Assembly (NCBI RefSeq): GCF_027744825.2
Contig: NC_071349.1
Location: 2,604,001-2,668,000 of the forward strand
Origin: Synchiropus splendidus
Lineage: Eukaryota > Chordata > Actinopteri > Syngnathiformes > Callionymidae
Direction: 5' to 3'
Length of the DNA stretch: 64,000 bases
The position numbers and the translations under genes were made by a program. Below the pieces are notes generated by a model, which made no database searches, was not told the origin of the DNA, and saw only the letters and a list, made by a program, of their open reading frames with translations. Of the stretch, positions 38,180 through 50,394 are shown piece by piece (the first letter of the stretch is position 1; the number at the start of each line of letters is the position of its first letter).

Positions 38180-40045
38180 TCTAAGCTGTCTGAAGTGTTT
38201 TTCGGAAGTTATCACCATTTTTATGTTTGGCGTTCCAGAATCGACCTTATCTCTGGCTGAAAACGCGTTGTCTGCATTGTGCCATAACTTTTCAGGGAAG
38301 CTTCCGAACATGAAATTTTAAGCTCCCACTATAGCAGAAAGGGTCTTTCTAGCAGTTGCACATCAAATCTAAGCTGTCTGAAGTGTTTTTCGAAAGTTAT
38401 CAACATTTTTATGTTTTGCGTTCCAGAATCGACCTTATCTCACGCTGAAAACGCGTTTTCTGCATTGTGCCATAACTTTGCATGGAAGCTTCAGAACATG
38501 AAATGTTCACCTCCCACTATAGCAGAAAGGGTCTTTCTAGTATTTGCACATCAAATCTAAGCTGTCTGAAGTGTTTTTCGAAAGTTATCAACATTTTTAT
38601 GTTTGGCGTTCCGGAACCCACGTTATCACAGGCTGAAAACAGGTTTTCTGCATTGTGACATAACTTTGCAGGGAAGCTTCAGAACATGAAATTTTCCCGT
38701 CCCACTATAGCAGAAAGGGTCTTTCTAGTACTTGCACATCAAATCTAAGCTGTCTGAAGTGTTTTTCGAAAGTTATCAACATTTTTATGTTTGGCGTTCC
38801 AGAATCCACCTTATCTCAGGCTGAAAACGTGTTTTCTGCATTGTGCCATAACTTTGCAGGGAAGCTTCAGAACATGAAATGTTCACCTCCCACTATAGCA
38901 GAAAGGGTCTTTCTAGTAGTTGCACATCAAATGTTAGCAGTCTGAAGTGTTTTTCCAAAGTTATCAACATTTTTATGTTTGGCGTTCCGGAATCAACCTT
39001 ATCTCAGACTGAAAAGGCGTTTTCTGCATTGTGCCATAACTTTGCAGGGAAGCTTCAGAACATGAAATTTTCACCTCCCACTATAGCAGAAAGGGTCTTT
39101 CTAGTAGTTGCACATCAAATTAAAGATGTCTGAAGTGTTTTTCGGAAGTTATCACCATTTTTATGTTTGGCGTTCCAGAATCGACCTTATCTCTGCCTGA
39201 AAACGCGTTGTCTGCATTGTGCCATAGCTTTGCAAGGAAGCTTCAGAACATGAAATTTTCACCTCCCACTATAGCAGAAAGGGTCTTTCTAGTAGTTGCA
39301 CATCAAATCTAAGCTGTCTGAAGTGTTTTTCGAAAGTTATCAACATTTTTATGTTTTGCGTTCCAGAATCGACCTTATCTCAGGCTGAAAACGCGTTTTC
39401 TGCATTGTGCCCTAACTTTGCATGGAAGCTTCAGAACATGAAATGTTCACCTCCCACTATAGCAGAAAGGGTCTTTCTAGTAGTTGCACATCAAATCTAA
39501 GCTGTCTGAAGTGTTTTTCGAAAGTTATCAACATTTTTATGTTTGGCGTTCCGGAACCCACCTTATCTCAAGCTGAAAACGCGTTTTTTGCATTGTGCCA
39601 TAACTTTGCAAGGAAGCTTCAGAACATGAAATTTTCACCTCCCACTATAGCAGAAAGGGTCTTTCTAGTAGTTGCACATCAAATCTAAGCTGTCTGAAGT
39701 GTTTTTCGAAAGTTATCAACATTTTTATGTTTGGCGTTCCAGAATCGACCTTATCTCAGGCTGAAAACGCGTTTTCTGCATTGTGCCATAACTTTGCAGG
39801 GAAGCTTCAGAACATGAAATGTTCACCTCCCACTATAGCGGAAAGGGTCTTTCTAGTAGTTGCACATCAAATGTTAGCAGTCTGAAGTGTTTTTCCAAAG
39901 TTATCAACATTTTTATGTTTGGCGTTCCGGAATCAACCTTATCTCAGACTGAAAAGGCGTTTTCTGCATTGTGCCATAACTTTGCAGGGAAGCTTCAGAA
40001 CATGAAATTTTCACCTCCCACTATACCAGAACGGGTCTTTCTAGA
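38180..40045. repeat. 5-monomer tandem duplication (940-bp step), partly diverged
   Basis: 38180-39110 matches 39120-40045 at exactly five periods. Shared markers are 'cggaagttatcaccattttt' (38204/39144), 'tttatgttttgcgttcc' (38408/39348) and 'caaatgttagcagtctg' (38935/39875). The central monomers differ: 38620-38700 has 'cgttatcacagg', 'aacagg' and 'ttttcccgtccc' where the right copy has ordinary bases. Either that part was converted or the exchange was not simple. Confidence 0.8.
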
Positions 40046-41359
40046 AGTTGCACATCAAATCAAACTGTCTGAAGTGTTTTTCCAAAGTTATCAACATTTT
40101 TATGTTTGGCGTTCCGGAACCCACCTTATCTCAAGCTGAAAACGCGTTTTCTGCATTGTGCCATAACTTTGCAGGGAGGCTTCAGAACATGAAATGTTCA
40201 CCTCCCACTATAGCAGAAAGGGTCTTTCTAGTAGTTGCACATCAAATCTAAGCTGTCTGAAGTGTTTATCGAAAGTTATCAACATTTTTATGTTTGGCGT
40301 TCCGGAATCGACCTTATCTCAGGATGAAAATGCGTTTTCTGCATTGTCCCATAACTTTCCAGGGAAGCTCCAGAACATGAAATTTTCACCTCCCACAAAA
40401 GCAGAAAGGGTCTTTCTAGTAGTTGCACATCAAATCTAAGCTGTATGAAGTGTTTTTCGATAGTTATCAACATTTTTACGTTTGGCGTTTCGGAACCCAC
40501 CTTATCTCAGGCTGAAAACGCGTTTTCTGCATTGCGCCATAACTCTCAGGGAAGCTTCAGAACATGAAATGTTCACCTCCCACTATAGCAGAAAGGGTCT
40601 TTCTAGTAGTTGCACATAAAATCTAAGCTGTCTGAAGTATTTTTCCAAAGTTATCAACATTTTTATGTTTGGCGTTCCGGAATTGACCTAATCTCAGGAT
40701 GAAAATGCGTTTTCTGCATTGTCCCATAACTTTCCAGGGAAGCTTCAGAACATTGAAATTTTGACCTCCCACTATAGCAGAAAGGGTCTTTCTAGTAGTT
40801 GCACATCAAATCTAAGCTGTCTGAAGTGTTTTTCGAAAGTTATCAACATTTTTATGTTTGGCGTTCCAGAATCGACTTAATCTCAGGCTGAAAACGCGTT
40901 GTCTGAATTGTGCCATAACTTTGCATGGAAGCTTCCGAACATGAAATTTTAACCTCCCACTATAGCAGAAAGGGTTTTTCTAGTAGTTGCACATCAAATC
41001 TAAGCTGTCTGAACTGTTTTTCCAAAGTTATCAACATTTTTATGTTTGGCGTTCCGGAACCCTCCTTATCTCTGGCTGAAAACGCGTTTTCTGCATTGTG
41101 CCATAACTTTGCATGGAAGCTTCAGAACATAAAATGTTCACCTCCCACTATAGCAGATAGGGTCTTTCTAGAAGTTGCTCATCAAATCTAAGCAGTCTGA
41201 AGTGTTTTTCGAAAGTTTTCAACATTTTTATGTTTGCCGTTCCAGAATCGACCTTATTTCAGGCTAAAAAAGCGTTGTCTGCATTGTGCCATTACTTTGC
41301 ATGGAAGCTTCCGAACATGAAATTTTAACCTCCCACTATAGCGGAAAGGGTCTTTCTAG
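39105..41359. repeat. 12-monomer tandem duplication (2255 bp), copy 1
   Basis: This unit is directly followed by a second copy from 41360. The step is 2255 bp (12 periods minus 1) from 'caaattaaagatgtc' (39115/41370) through 'gttttgcgttcc', 'caaatgttagcag' (39870/42125), 'caaatcaaactgtctg' (40056/42311), 'gggaggcttcag' (40175/42429), 'gtgtttatcgaaag' (40262/42516) and 'cattgaaattttgacc' (40752/43005). The final part (40800-41340) contains one monomer not present in copy 2. Confidence 0.9.
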
Positions 41360-43400
41360 TAGTTGCACATCAAATTAAAGATGTCTGAAGTGTTTTTCGG
41401 AAGTTATCACCATTTTTATGTTTGGCGTTCCAGAATCGACCTTATCTCTGCCTGAAAACGCGTTGTCTGCATTGTGCCATAGCTTTGCAAGGAAGCTTCA
41501 GAACATGAAATTTTCACCTCCCACTATAGCAGAAAGGGTCTTTCTAGTAGTTGCACATCAAATCTAAGCTGTCTGAAGTGTTTTTCGAAAGTTATCAACA
41601 TTTTTATGTTTTGCGTTCCAGAATCGACCTTATCTCAGGCTGAAAACGCGTTTTCTGCATTGTGCCCTAACTTTGCATGGAAGCTTCAGAACATGAAATG
41701 TTCACCTCCCACTATAGCAGAAAGGGTCTTTCTAGTAGTTGCACATCAAATCTAAGCTGTCTGAAGTGTTTTTCGAAAGTTATCAACATTTTTATGTTTG
41801 GCGTTCCGGAACCCACCTTATCTCAAGCTGAAAACGCGTTTTTTGCATTGTGCCATAACTTTGCAAGGAAGCTTCAGAACATGAAATTTTCACCTCCCAC
41901 TATAGCAGAAAGGGTCTTTCTAGTAGTTGCACATCAAATCTAAGCTGTCTGAAGTGTTTTTCGAAAGTTATCAACATTTTTATGTGTGGCGTTCCAGAAT
42001 CGACCTTATCTCAGGCTGAAAACGCGTTTTCTGCATTGTGCCATAACTTTGCAGGGAAGCTTCAGAACATGAAATGTTCACCTCCCACTATAGCGGAAAG
42101 GGTCTTTCTAGTAGTTGCACATCAAATGTTAGCAGTCTGAAGTGTTTTTCCAAAGTTATCAACATTTTTATGTTTGGCGTTCCGGAATCAACCTTATCTC
42201 AGACTGAAAAGGCGTTTTCTGCATTGTGCCATAACTTTGCAGGGAAGCTTCAGAACATGAAATTTTCACCTCCCACTATACCAGAACGGGTCTTTCTAGA
42301 AGTTGCACATCAAATCAAACTGTCTGAAGTGTTTTTCCAAAGTTATCAACATTTTTATGTTTGGCGTTCGGAACCCACCTTATCTCAAGCTGAAAACGCG
42401 TTTTCTGCATTGTGCCATAACTTTGCAGGGAGGCTTCAGAACATGAAATGTTCACCTCCCACTATAGCAGAAAGGGTCTTTCTAGTAGTTGCACATCAAA
42501 TCTAAGCTGTCTGAAGTGTTTATCGAAAGTTATCAACATTTTTATGTTTGGCGTTCCGGAATCGACCTTATCTCAGGATGAAAATGCGTTTTCTGCATTG
42601 TCCCATAACTTTCCAGGGAAGCTCCAGAACATGAAATTTTCACCTCCCACAAAAGCAGAAAGGGTCTTTCTAGTAGTTGCACATCAAATCTAAGCTGTAT
42701 GAAGTGTTTTTCGATAGTTATCAACATTTTTACGTTTGGCGTTTCGGAACCCACCTTATCTCAGGCTGAAAACGCGTTTTCTGCATTGCGCCATAACTCT
42801 CAGGGAAGCTTCAGAACATGAAATGTTCACCTCCCACTATAGCAGAAAGGGTCTTTCTAGTAGTTGCACATAAAATCTAAGCTGTCTGAAGTATTTTTCC
42901 AAAGTTATCAACATTTTTATGTTTGGCGTTCCGGAATTGACCTAATCTCAGGATGAAAATGCGTTTTCTGCATTGTCCCATAACTTTCCAGGGAAGCTTC
43001 AGAACATTGAAATTTTGACCTCCCACTATAGCAGAAAGGGTCTTTCTAGTAGTTGCACATCAAATCTAAGCTGTCTGAAGTGTTTTTCCAAAGTTATCAA
43101 CATTTTTATGTTTGGCGTTCCGGAACCCTCCTTATCTCTGGCTGAAAACGCGTTTTCTGCATTGTGCCATAACTTTGCATGGAAGCTTCAGAACATAAAA
43201 TGTTCACCTCCCACTATAGCAGATAGGGTCTTTCTAGAAGTTGCTCATCAAATCGAAGCAGTCTGAAGTGTTTTTCGAAAGTTTTCAACATTTTTATGTT
43301 TGCCGTTCCAGAATCGACCTTATTTCAGGCTAAAAAAGCGTTGTCTGCATTGTGCCATTACTTTGCATGGAAGCTTCCGAACATGAAATTTTAACCTCCC
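41360..43400. repeat. 12-monomer tandem duplication, copy 2 (one monomer shorter)
   Basis: Matches copy 1 with offset 2255. The offset becomes 2254 after a single-base loss at about 42367, where copy 1 has 'gttccggaaccc' and this copy 'gttcggaaccc', and 2066 after about 43080, where a whole monomer (equivalent to about 40810-41000) is absent. That one-base loss, plus the lost TAA in 'caaatcaaactg', produces the longest open frame of the window (42074-42505, 143 codons), which is not a gene. Confidence 0.88.
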
Positions 43401-44770
43401 ACTATAGCGGAAAGGGTCTTTCTAGTAGTTGCACACCAAATCTAAGCTGTCTGATGTGTTTTTCCAAAGTTATCAACATTTTTATGTATGGCGTTCCGGA
43501 ATCGACCTTATCTCAGGCTGAAAACGCGTTTTACGCATTGTGCCATAACTTTGCAGGGAACCTTTAGAACATGAAATTTTCACCTCCCACTATAGCAGAA
43601 AGTGTCTTTCTTGTAGTTGCACATCAAATCTAAGCTGTCTGAAGTGTTGTTCCAAAGTGATCAACATTTTTACGTTTGGCGTTTCGGAACCCACCTTATC
43701 TCTGGCTGAAAACGCGTTTTCTGCATTGTGCCATAACTTTGCAGGGAAGCTTCAGAACATGAAATGTTCACCTCCCACAATAGCAGATAGGGTCTTTCTA
43801 GTAGTTGCTCATCAAAACTAAGCAGTCTGAAGTGTTTTTCGAAAGTTATCAACATTTTTATGTTTGCCGTTCCAGAATCGACCTTATTTCAGGCTAAAAA
43901 AGCGTTGTCTGCATTGTGCCATAACTTTGCATGGAAGCTTCCGAACATGAAATTTTAACCTCCCACTATAACAGAAAGGGTCTTTCTCGTAGTTGCACAT
44001 CAAATCTAAGCTGTCTGAAGTGTTTTTCCAAAGTTATCAACATTTTAAGTTTGACGTTCCGGAACCACCTTAACTCAGGCTGAAAACAGGTTTTCTGCAT
44101 TGTGACATAACTTTGCAGGGAAGCTTCAGAACATGAAATTTTCCCGTCCCACTATAGCAGAAAGGGTCTTTCTAGTAGTTGCACATCAAATCTAAGCTGT
44201 CTGAAGTGTTTTTCGAAAGAAATCAACATTTTTATGTTTGGTGTTCCGGAATCGACCTAATCTAAGGATGAAAATGCGTTTTCTGCATTGTCCCATAACT
44301 TTACAGGGAAGCTTTAGAACATGAAATTTTGACCTCCCACTATAGCAAAAAGGGACTTTCTAGTAGTTGCACATCAAATCTAAGCTGTCTGAAGTGTTTT
44401 TCGAAAGTTATCAACATTTTTATGTTTGGCGTTCCAGAATCGACCTTATCTCAGGCTGAAAACGCGTTGTCTGCATTGTGCCATAACTTTGCATGGAAGC
44501 TTCCGAACATGAAATTTTAACCTCCCACTATAGCAGAAAGGGTCTTTCTAGTAGTTGCACATCAAATCTAAGCCGTCTGAAGGGTTTTTCCAAAGTTATG
44601 AACATTTTTATGTTTGGCGTTCCGGAATCAACCTTATCTCAGGCTGAAAACGCATTTTCTGCATTGTGCCATAACTTTGCAAGGAAGCTTCAGAAAATGA
44701 AATTTTCACCTCCCACTATAGCAGAAAGGGTTTTTCTAGTAGTTGCACATCCAATCTAAGCTGTCTGAAG
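43255..44770. repeat. 11-monomer-step duplication (2066 bp), copy 1
   Basis: Recurs at 45321-46836. Shared markers are 'ggctaaaaaagcgttg' (43328/45394), 'gcggaaagggtc' (43407/45473), 'gcacaccaaatc', 'tttttatgtatgg', 'atcaaaactaagcag' (43812/45878), 'ttaactcaggctg' after a one-base-shorter 'gaaccacc' (44064/46130), 'cgaaagaaatcaac' (44213/46279), 'cctaatctaagg' and 'gcaaaaagggac' (44345/46411). Three monomers (44771-45320) lie between the copies. Part of the string (44240-44620) also recurs near 54950-55330. Confidence 0.9.
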
Positions 44771-45320
44771 TGTTTTTCCAAAGTTATCAACATTTTTATG
44801 TTTGGCGTTCCGGAATCAACCTTATCTCAGGCTGAAAACGCGTTTTCTGCATTGTGCCATAACTTTGCAAGGAAGCTTCAGAACATGAAATTTTCAGCTC
44901 CCACTATAGCAGAAAGGGTCTTTCTAGTAGTTGCACATCAAATCTAAACTGTCTGAAGTGTTTTTCGAAAGTTATCAACATTTTTATGTTTGGCGTTCCG
45001 GAATCGACCTCATCTCAGGATGAAAATGCGTTTTCTGCATTGTCCCATAACTTTCCAGGGAAGCTTCAGAACATGAAATTTTGACCTCCCACTATAGCAG
45101 AAAGGTTCTTTCTAGTAGTTGCACATCAAATCTAATCTGTCTGAAGTGTTTTTCGATAGTTAGCAACGTTTTTATGTTTGGCGTTTCGGAACCCACCTTA
45201 TCTCAGGCTGAAAACGCGTTTTCTGCATTGTGCCATAACTTCTCAGGGAAGCTTCAGAACATGAAATGTTCACCTCCCACTATAGCAGAAAGGGTCTTTC
45301 TAGTAGTTGCTCATCAAATC

Positions 45321-46836
45321 TAAGCAGTCTGATGTGTTTTTCGAAAGTTTTCAACATTTTTATGTTTGCCGTTCCAGAATCGACCTTATTTCAGGCTAAA
45401 AAAGCGTTGTCTGCATTGTGCCATTACTTTGCATGGAAGCTTCCGAACATGAAATTTTAACCTCCCACTATAGCGGAAAGGGTCTTTCTAGTAGTTGCAC
45501 ACCAAATCTAAGCTGTCTGATGTGTTTTTCCAAAGTTATCAACATTTTTATGTATGGCGTTCCGGAATCGACCTTATCTCAGGCTGAAAACGCGTTTTAC
45601 GCATTGTGCCATAACTTTGCAGGGAACCTTTAGAACATGAAATTTTCACCTCCCACTATAGCAGAAAGTGTCTTTCTTGTAGTTGCACATCAAATCTAAG
45701 CTGTCTGAAGTGTTGTTCCAAAGTGATCAACATTTTTACGTTTGGCGTTTCGGAACCCACCTTATCTCTGGCTGAAAACGCGTTTTCTGCATTGTGCCAT
45801 AACTTTGCAGGGAAGCTTCAGAACATGAAATGTTCACCTCCCACAATAGCAGATAGGGTCTTTCTAGTAGTTGCTCATCAAAACTAAGCAGTCTGAAGTG
45901 TTTTTCGAAAGTTATCAACATTTTTATGTTTGCCGTTCTAGAATCGACCTTATTTCAGGCTAAAAAAGCGTTGTCTGCATTGTGCCATAACTTTGCATGG
46001 AAGCTTCCGAACATGAAATTTTAACCTCCCACTATAACAGAAAGGGTCTTTCTCGTAGTTGCACATCAAATCTAAGCTGTCTGAAGTGTTTTTCCAAAGT
46101 TATCAACATTTTAAGTTTGACGTTCCGGAACCACCTTAACTCAGGCTGAAAACAGGTTTTCTGCATTGTGACATAACTTTGCAGGGAAGCTTCAGAACAT
46201 GAAATTTTCCCGTCCCACTATAGCAGAAAGGGTCTTTCTAGTAGTTGCACATCAAATCTAAGCTGTCTGAAGTGTTTTTCGAAAGAAATCAACATTTTTA
46301 TGTTTGGTGTTCCGGAATCGACCTAATCTAAGGATGAAAATGCGTTTTCTGCATTGTCCCATAACTTTACAGGGAAGCTTTAGAACATGAAATTTTGACC
46401 TCCCACTATAGCAAAAAGGGACTTTTTAGTAGTTGCACATCAAATCTAAGCTGTCTGAAGTGTTTTTCGAAAGTTATCAACATTTTTATGTTTGGCGTTC
46501 CAGAATCGACCTTATCTCAGGCTGAAAACGCGTTGTCTGCATTGTGCCATAACTTTGCATGGAAGCTTCCGAACATGAAATTTTAACCTCCCACTATAGC
46601 AGAAAGGGTCTTTCTAGTAGTTGCACATCAAATCTAAGCCGTCTGAAGGGTTTTTCCAAAGTTATGAACATTTTTATGTTTGGCGTTCCGGAATCAACCT
46701 TATCTCAGGCTGAAAACGCATTTTCTGCATTGTGCCATAACTTTGCAAGGAAGCTTCAGAAAATGAAATTTTCACCTCCCACTATAGCAGAAAGGGTTTT
46801 TCTAGTAGTTGCACATCCAATCTAAGCTGTCTGAAG
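45321..46836. repeat. 11-monomer-step duplication, copy 2
   Basis: Partner of 43255-44770, nearly identical by eye. It acquired 'gttctagaatc' (45937, against 'gttccagaatc') and 'gactttttag' (46430, against 'gactttctag'). Both new variants are then inherited by the following 5-monomer copy at 46831-47800. This dates the 11-monomer event before the 5-monomer event. Confidence 0.9.
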
Positions 46837-47800
46837 TGTTTTTCGAAAGTTATCAACATTTTTATGTTTGCCGTTCTAGAATCGACCTTATTTCAGGCTA
46901 AAAAAGCGTTGTCTGCATTGTGCCATAACTTTGCATGGAAGCTTCCGAACATGAAATTTTAACCTCCCACTATAACAGAAAGGGTCTTTCTCGTAGTTGC
47001 ACATCAAATCTAAGCTGTCTGAAGTGTTTTTCCAAAGTTATCAACATTTTAAGTTTGACGTTCCGGAACCACCTTAACTCAGGCTGAAAACAGGTTTTCT
47101 GCATTGTGACATAACTTTGCAGGGAAGCTTCAGAACATGAAATTTTCCCGTCCCACTATAGCAGAAAGGGTCTTTCTAGTAGTTGCACATCAAATCTAAG
47201 CTGTCTGAAGTGTTTTTCGAAAGAAATCAACATTTTTATGTTTGGTGTTCCGGAATCGACCTAATCTAAGGATGAAAATGCGTTTTCTGCATTGTCCCAT
47301 AACTTTACAGGGAAGCTTTAGAACATGAAATTTTGACCTCCCACTATAGCAAAAAGGGACTTTTTAGTAGTTGCACATCAAATCTAAGCTGTCTGAAGTG
47401 TTTTTCGAAAGTTATCAACATTTTTATGTTTGGCGTTCCAGAATCGACCTTATCTCAGGCTGAAAACGCGTTGTCTGCATTGTGCCATAACTTTGCATGG
47501 AAGCTTCCGAACATGAAATTTTAACCTCCCACTATAGCAGAAAGGGTCTTTCTAGTAGTTGCACATCAAATCTAAGCCGTCTGAAGGGTTTTTCCAAAGT
47601 TATGAACATTTTTATGTTTGGCGTTCCGGAATCAACCTTATCTCAGGCTGAAAACGCATTTTCTGCATTGTGCCATAACTTTGCAAGGAAGCTTCAGAAA
47701 ATGAAATTTTCACCTCCCACTATAGCAGAAAGGGTTTTTCTAGTAGTTGCACATCCAATCTAAGCTGTCTGAAGTGTTTTTCGAAAGTTATCAACATTTT
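45893..47800. repeat. 5-monomer tandem duplication (938-bp unit) nested on the 11-monomer block
   Basis: 45893-46830 is followed directly by a copy at 46831-47768, with similarity running to about 47800. Shared markers are 'gttctagaatc', 'aaaaaagcg', 'ttaactcagg', 'cgaaagaaatc', 'cctaatctaagg', 'gactttttag', 'ctgaagggttttt' and 'cacatccaatc'. The first base string of the unit differs only where the flanking monomer joins ('agcagtc' on the left, 'agctgtc' at the junction), which marks the exchange point near 46830. Confidence 0.92.
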
Positions 47801-48269
47801 TATGTTTGGCGTTCCGGAATCAACCTTATCTCAGGCTGAAAACGCGTCTTCTGCATTGTGCCATGACTTTGCAAGGAAGCTTCAGAAAATGAAATTTTCA
47901 CCTCCCACTATAGCAGAAAGGGTTTTTCTAGTAGTTGCACATCACATCTAAGCTGTCTGAAGTGTTTTTCCAAAGTTATCAACATTTTTATGTTTGGCGT
48001 TCCGGAATCAACCTTATCTCTGGCTGAAAACGCGTTTTCTGCATTGTGCCATAACTTTGCAAGGAAGCTTCAGAACATGAAATGTTCACCTCCCACTATA
48101 GCAGAAAGGGTTTTTCTAGTAGTTGCACATCAAATCTAAGCTGTCTGAAGTGTTTTTCCAAAGTTATCAACATTTTTATGTTTGGCGTTCCGGAATCAAC
48201 CTTATCTCAGGCTGAAAACGCGTTTTCTGCATTGTGCCATAACTTTGCAAGGAAGCTTCAGAACATGAA

Positions 48270-48970
48270 ATTTTGACCTCCCACTATAGCAGAAAGGGTC
48301 TTTCTAGTAGTTGCACATCAAATCTAAGATGTCTGAAGTGTTTTCAGAAAGTTATCAACATTTTTATGTTTGGCGTTCCGGAATCGACCTTATCTAAGGC
48401 AGAAAACGATTTTTACGCTTTGTGCCATAACTTTGCAGGGAAGCTTCAGAAAATGAAATTTTCACCTCCCACTATACCAGAAAGGGTTTTTCTAGTAGTT
48501 GCACATCAAATCTAAGCTGTCAGAAGTGTTTTTCCAAAGTTATGAACATTTTTTATGTTTGGCGTTCCGGAATCAACCTTATCTCAGGCTGAAATTGCTT
48601 TTTCTGCCTTGTGCCATATCTTTGCAAGGAAGCTTCAGAACATGAAATTTTCACGTCCCACTGTAGCAGAAAGGGTCTTTCCAGTAGTTGCACATCAAAT
48701 CTAAGCTGTCTGAAGTGTTTTTCGAAAGTTATCAACATTTTTATGTTTGGCGTTCCGGAATCGACCTTATCTCAGGATGAAAAATTGTTTTCTGCATTGT
48801 CCCATAACTTTGCAGGGAAGCTTCAGAACATGAAATTTTCACGTCCCACTATAGCAGAAAGGGTCTTTCTAGTATTTGCACATCAAATCTAAGCTGTCTG
48901 AAGTGTTTTTCCATAGTTATGAACATTTTTATGTTTGGCGTTCCGGAATAAACCTTATCTCAGGCTGAAA
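48270..48970. repeat. Block repeated at 51281-51715 and 52596-53280
   Basis: The string 'gtgttttcagaaag' (48339), 'gaaaacgatttttacgctttg' variants, 'actataccagaaagg', 'gtcccactgtagc', 'gaaaaattgttttctgc' and 'ccatagttatgaac' recurs in order at 52596-53280 (offset about 4323, 23 periods). Its first part also recurs at 51281. The 'ttttcagaaag' type appears once more near 56419. A T insertion at about 48549 makes one monomer here 1 bp longer. Confidence 0.82.
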
Positions 48971-49004
48971 ACAGGTTTTCTGCATTGTGACATAACTTTG
49001 CAGG

Positions 49005-50227
49005 TAAGCTTCAGAACATAAAACGTTCACCTCCCACTATAGCAGATAGGGTCTTTCTAGAAGTTGCTCATCAAATCTAAGCAGTCTGAAGTGTTTTTCG
49101 AAAGTTTTCAACATTTTTATGTTTGCCGTTCCAGAATCGACCTTATTTCAGGCTAAAAAAGCGTTGTCTGCATTGTGCCATTACTTTGCATCGAAGCTTC
49201 CGAACATGAAATTTTAACCTCCCACTGTAGCAGAAAGGGTCTTTCTAGTAGTTGCACATAAAAACTAAGCTGTCTGAAGTATTTTTCCAAAGTTATCAAC
49301 ATTTTTATGTTTGGCGTTCCGGAATTGACCTAATCTCAGGATGAAAATGCGTTTTCTGCATTGTCCCATAACTTTCCAGGGAAGCTTCAGAACATGAAAT
49401 TTTGACCTCCCACTATAGCAGAAAGGGTTTTTCTAGTAGTTGCACATCAAATCTAAGCTGTCTGAAGTGTTTTTCCAAAGTTATCAACATTTTTATGTTT
49501 GGCGTTCCAGAATCGACCTTATCTCAGGCTGAAAACGCGTTTTACGCATTGTGACATAACTTTGCAGGGAAGCATCAGAAAATGAAATTTTCACCTCCCA
49601 CTATACCAGATAGGGTTTTTCTAGTAGTTGCACATCAAATCTAAGCTGTCTGAACTGTTTTTCCAAAGTTATCAACATTTTTATGTTTGGCGTTCCGGAA
49701 ACCTCCTTATCTCTGGCTGAAAACGCGTTTTCTGCATTGTGCCATAACTTTGCATGGAAGCTTCAGAACATAAAACGTTCACCTCCCACTATAGCAGATA
49801 GGGTCTTTCTAGAAGTTGCTCATCAAACCTAAGCAGTCTGAAGTGTTTTTCGAAAGTTTTCAACATTTTTATGTTTGCCGTTCCAGAATCGACCTTATTT
49901 CAGGCTAAAAAAGCGTTGTCTGCATTGTGCCATTACTTTGCATGGAAGCTTCCGAACATGAAATTTTAACCTCCCACTGTAGCAGAAAGGGTCTTTCTAG
50001 TAGTTGCACATAAAATCTAAGCTGTCTGAAGTATTTTTCCAAAGTTATCAACATTTTTATGTTTGGCGTTCCGGAATTGACCTAATCTCAGGATGAAAAT
50101 GCGTTTTCTGCATTGTCCCATAAGTTTCCAGGGAAGCTTCAGAACATGAAATTTTGACCTCCCACTATAGCAGAAAGGGTTTTTCTAGTAGTTGCACATC
50201 AAATCTAAGCTGTCTGAAGTGTTTTTC
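49005..50227. repeat. 4-monomer tandem duplication (752-bp step)
   Basis: 49005-49475 recurs at 49757-50227, exactly four periods later. Shared markers are 'cataaaacgttcacc' (49017/49769), 'agatagggtctttctagaag', 'gctcatcaaa', 'ttttcaacatttttatg', 'ctaaaaaagcg' and 'gaattgacctaatctcagg' (49322/50074). One small difference is 'cataaaaactaag' (49257) against 'cataaaatctaag' (50009). Confidence 0.88.
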
Positions 50228-50394
50228 GAAAGTTATCAACATTTTTATGTTTGGCGTTCCAGAATCGACTTTATCTCAGGCTGAAAACGCGTTGTCTGAA
50301 TTGTGCCATAACTTTGCATGGAAGCTTCCGAACATGAAATTTTAACCTCCCACTATAGCAGAAAGGGTTTTTCTAGTAGTTGCACATCAAATCT

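Larger units (their letters stand above)
35311..38180. repeat. Diverged, indel-rich satellite stretch
   Basis: About 15 monomers with many private variants and no clear long partner: 'gtgttttttgaaagttttc' near 35392, 'ctgtccaatgtg' near 35570, 'caaaattgtcaccattt' near 36708, 'tatattcggcattgc' near 37290 and 'gatttacgcattctgcc' near 35838. Two 180-bp monomers lie here. The phase slips by 18 bp between 35119 and 41117, most of it in this stretch. No gene or foreign insertion was seen. Confidence 0.75.

Noticed and set aside
42074..42505. Longest open frame, 143 codons
   Set aside because: It exists because two chance changes, loss of the TAA in 'caaatcaaactg' and a one-base loss near 42367, remove stops. 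Its counterpart one block upstream (39819-40139) lacks the second change and stops earlier. Treated as a satellite by-product.
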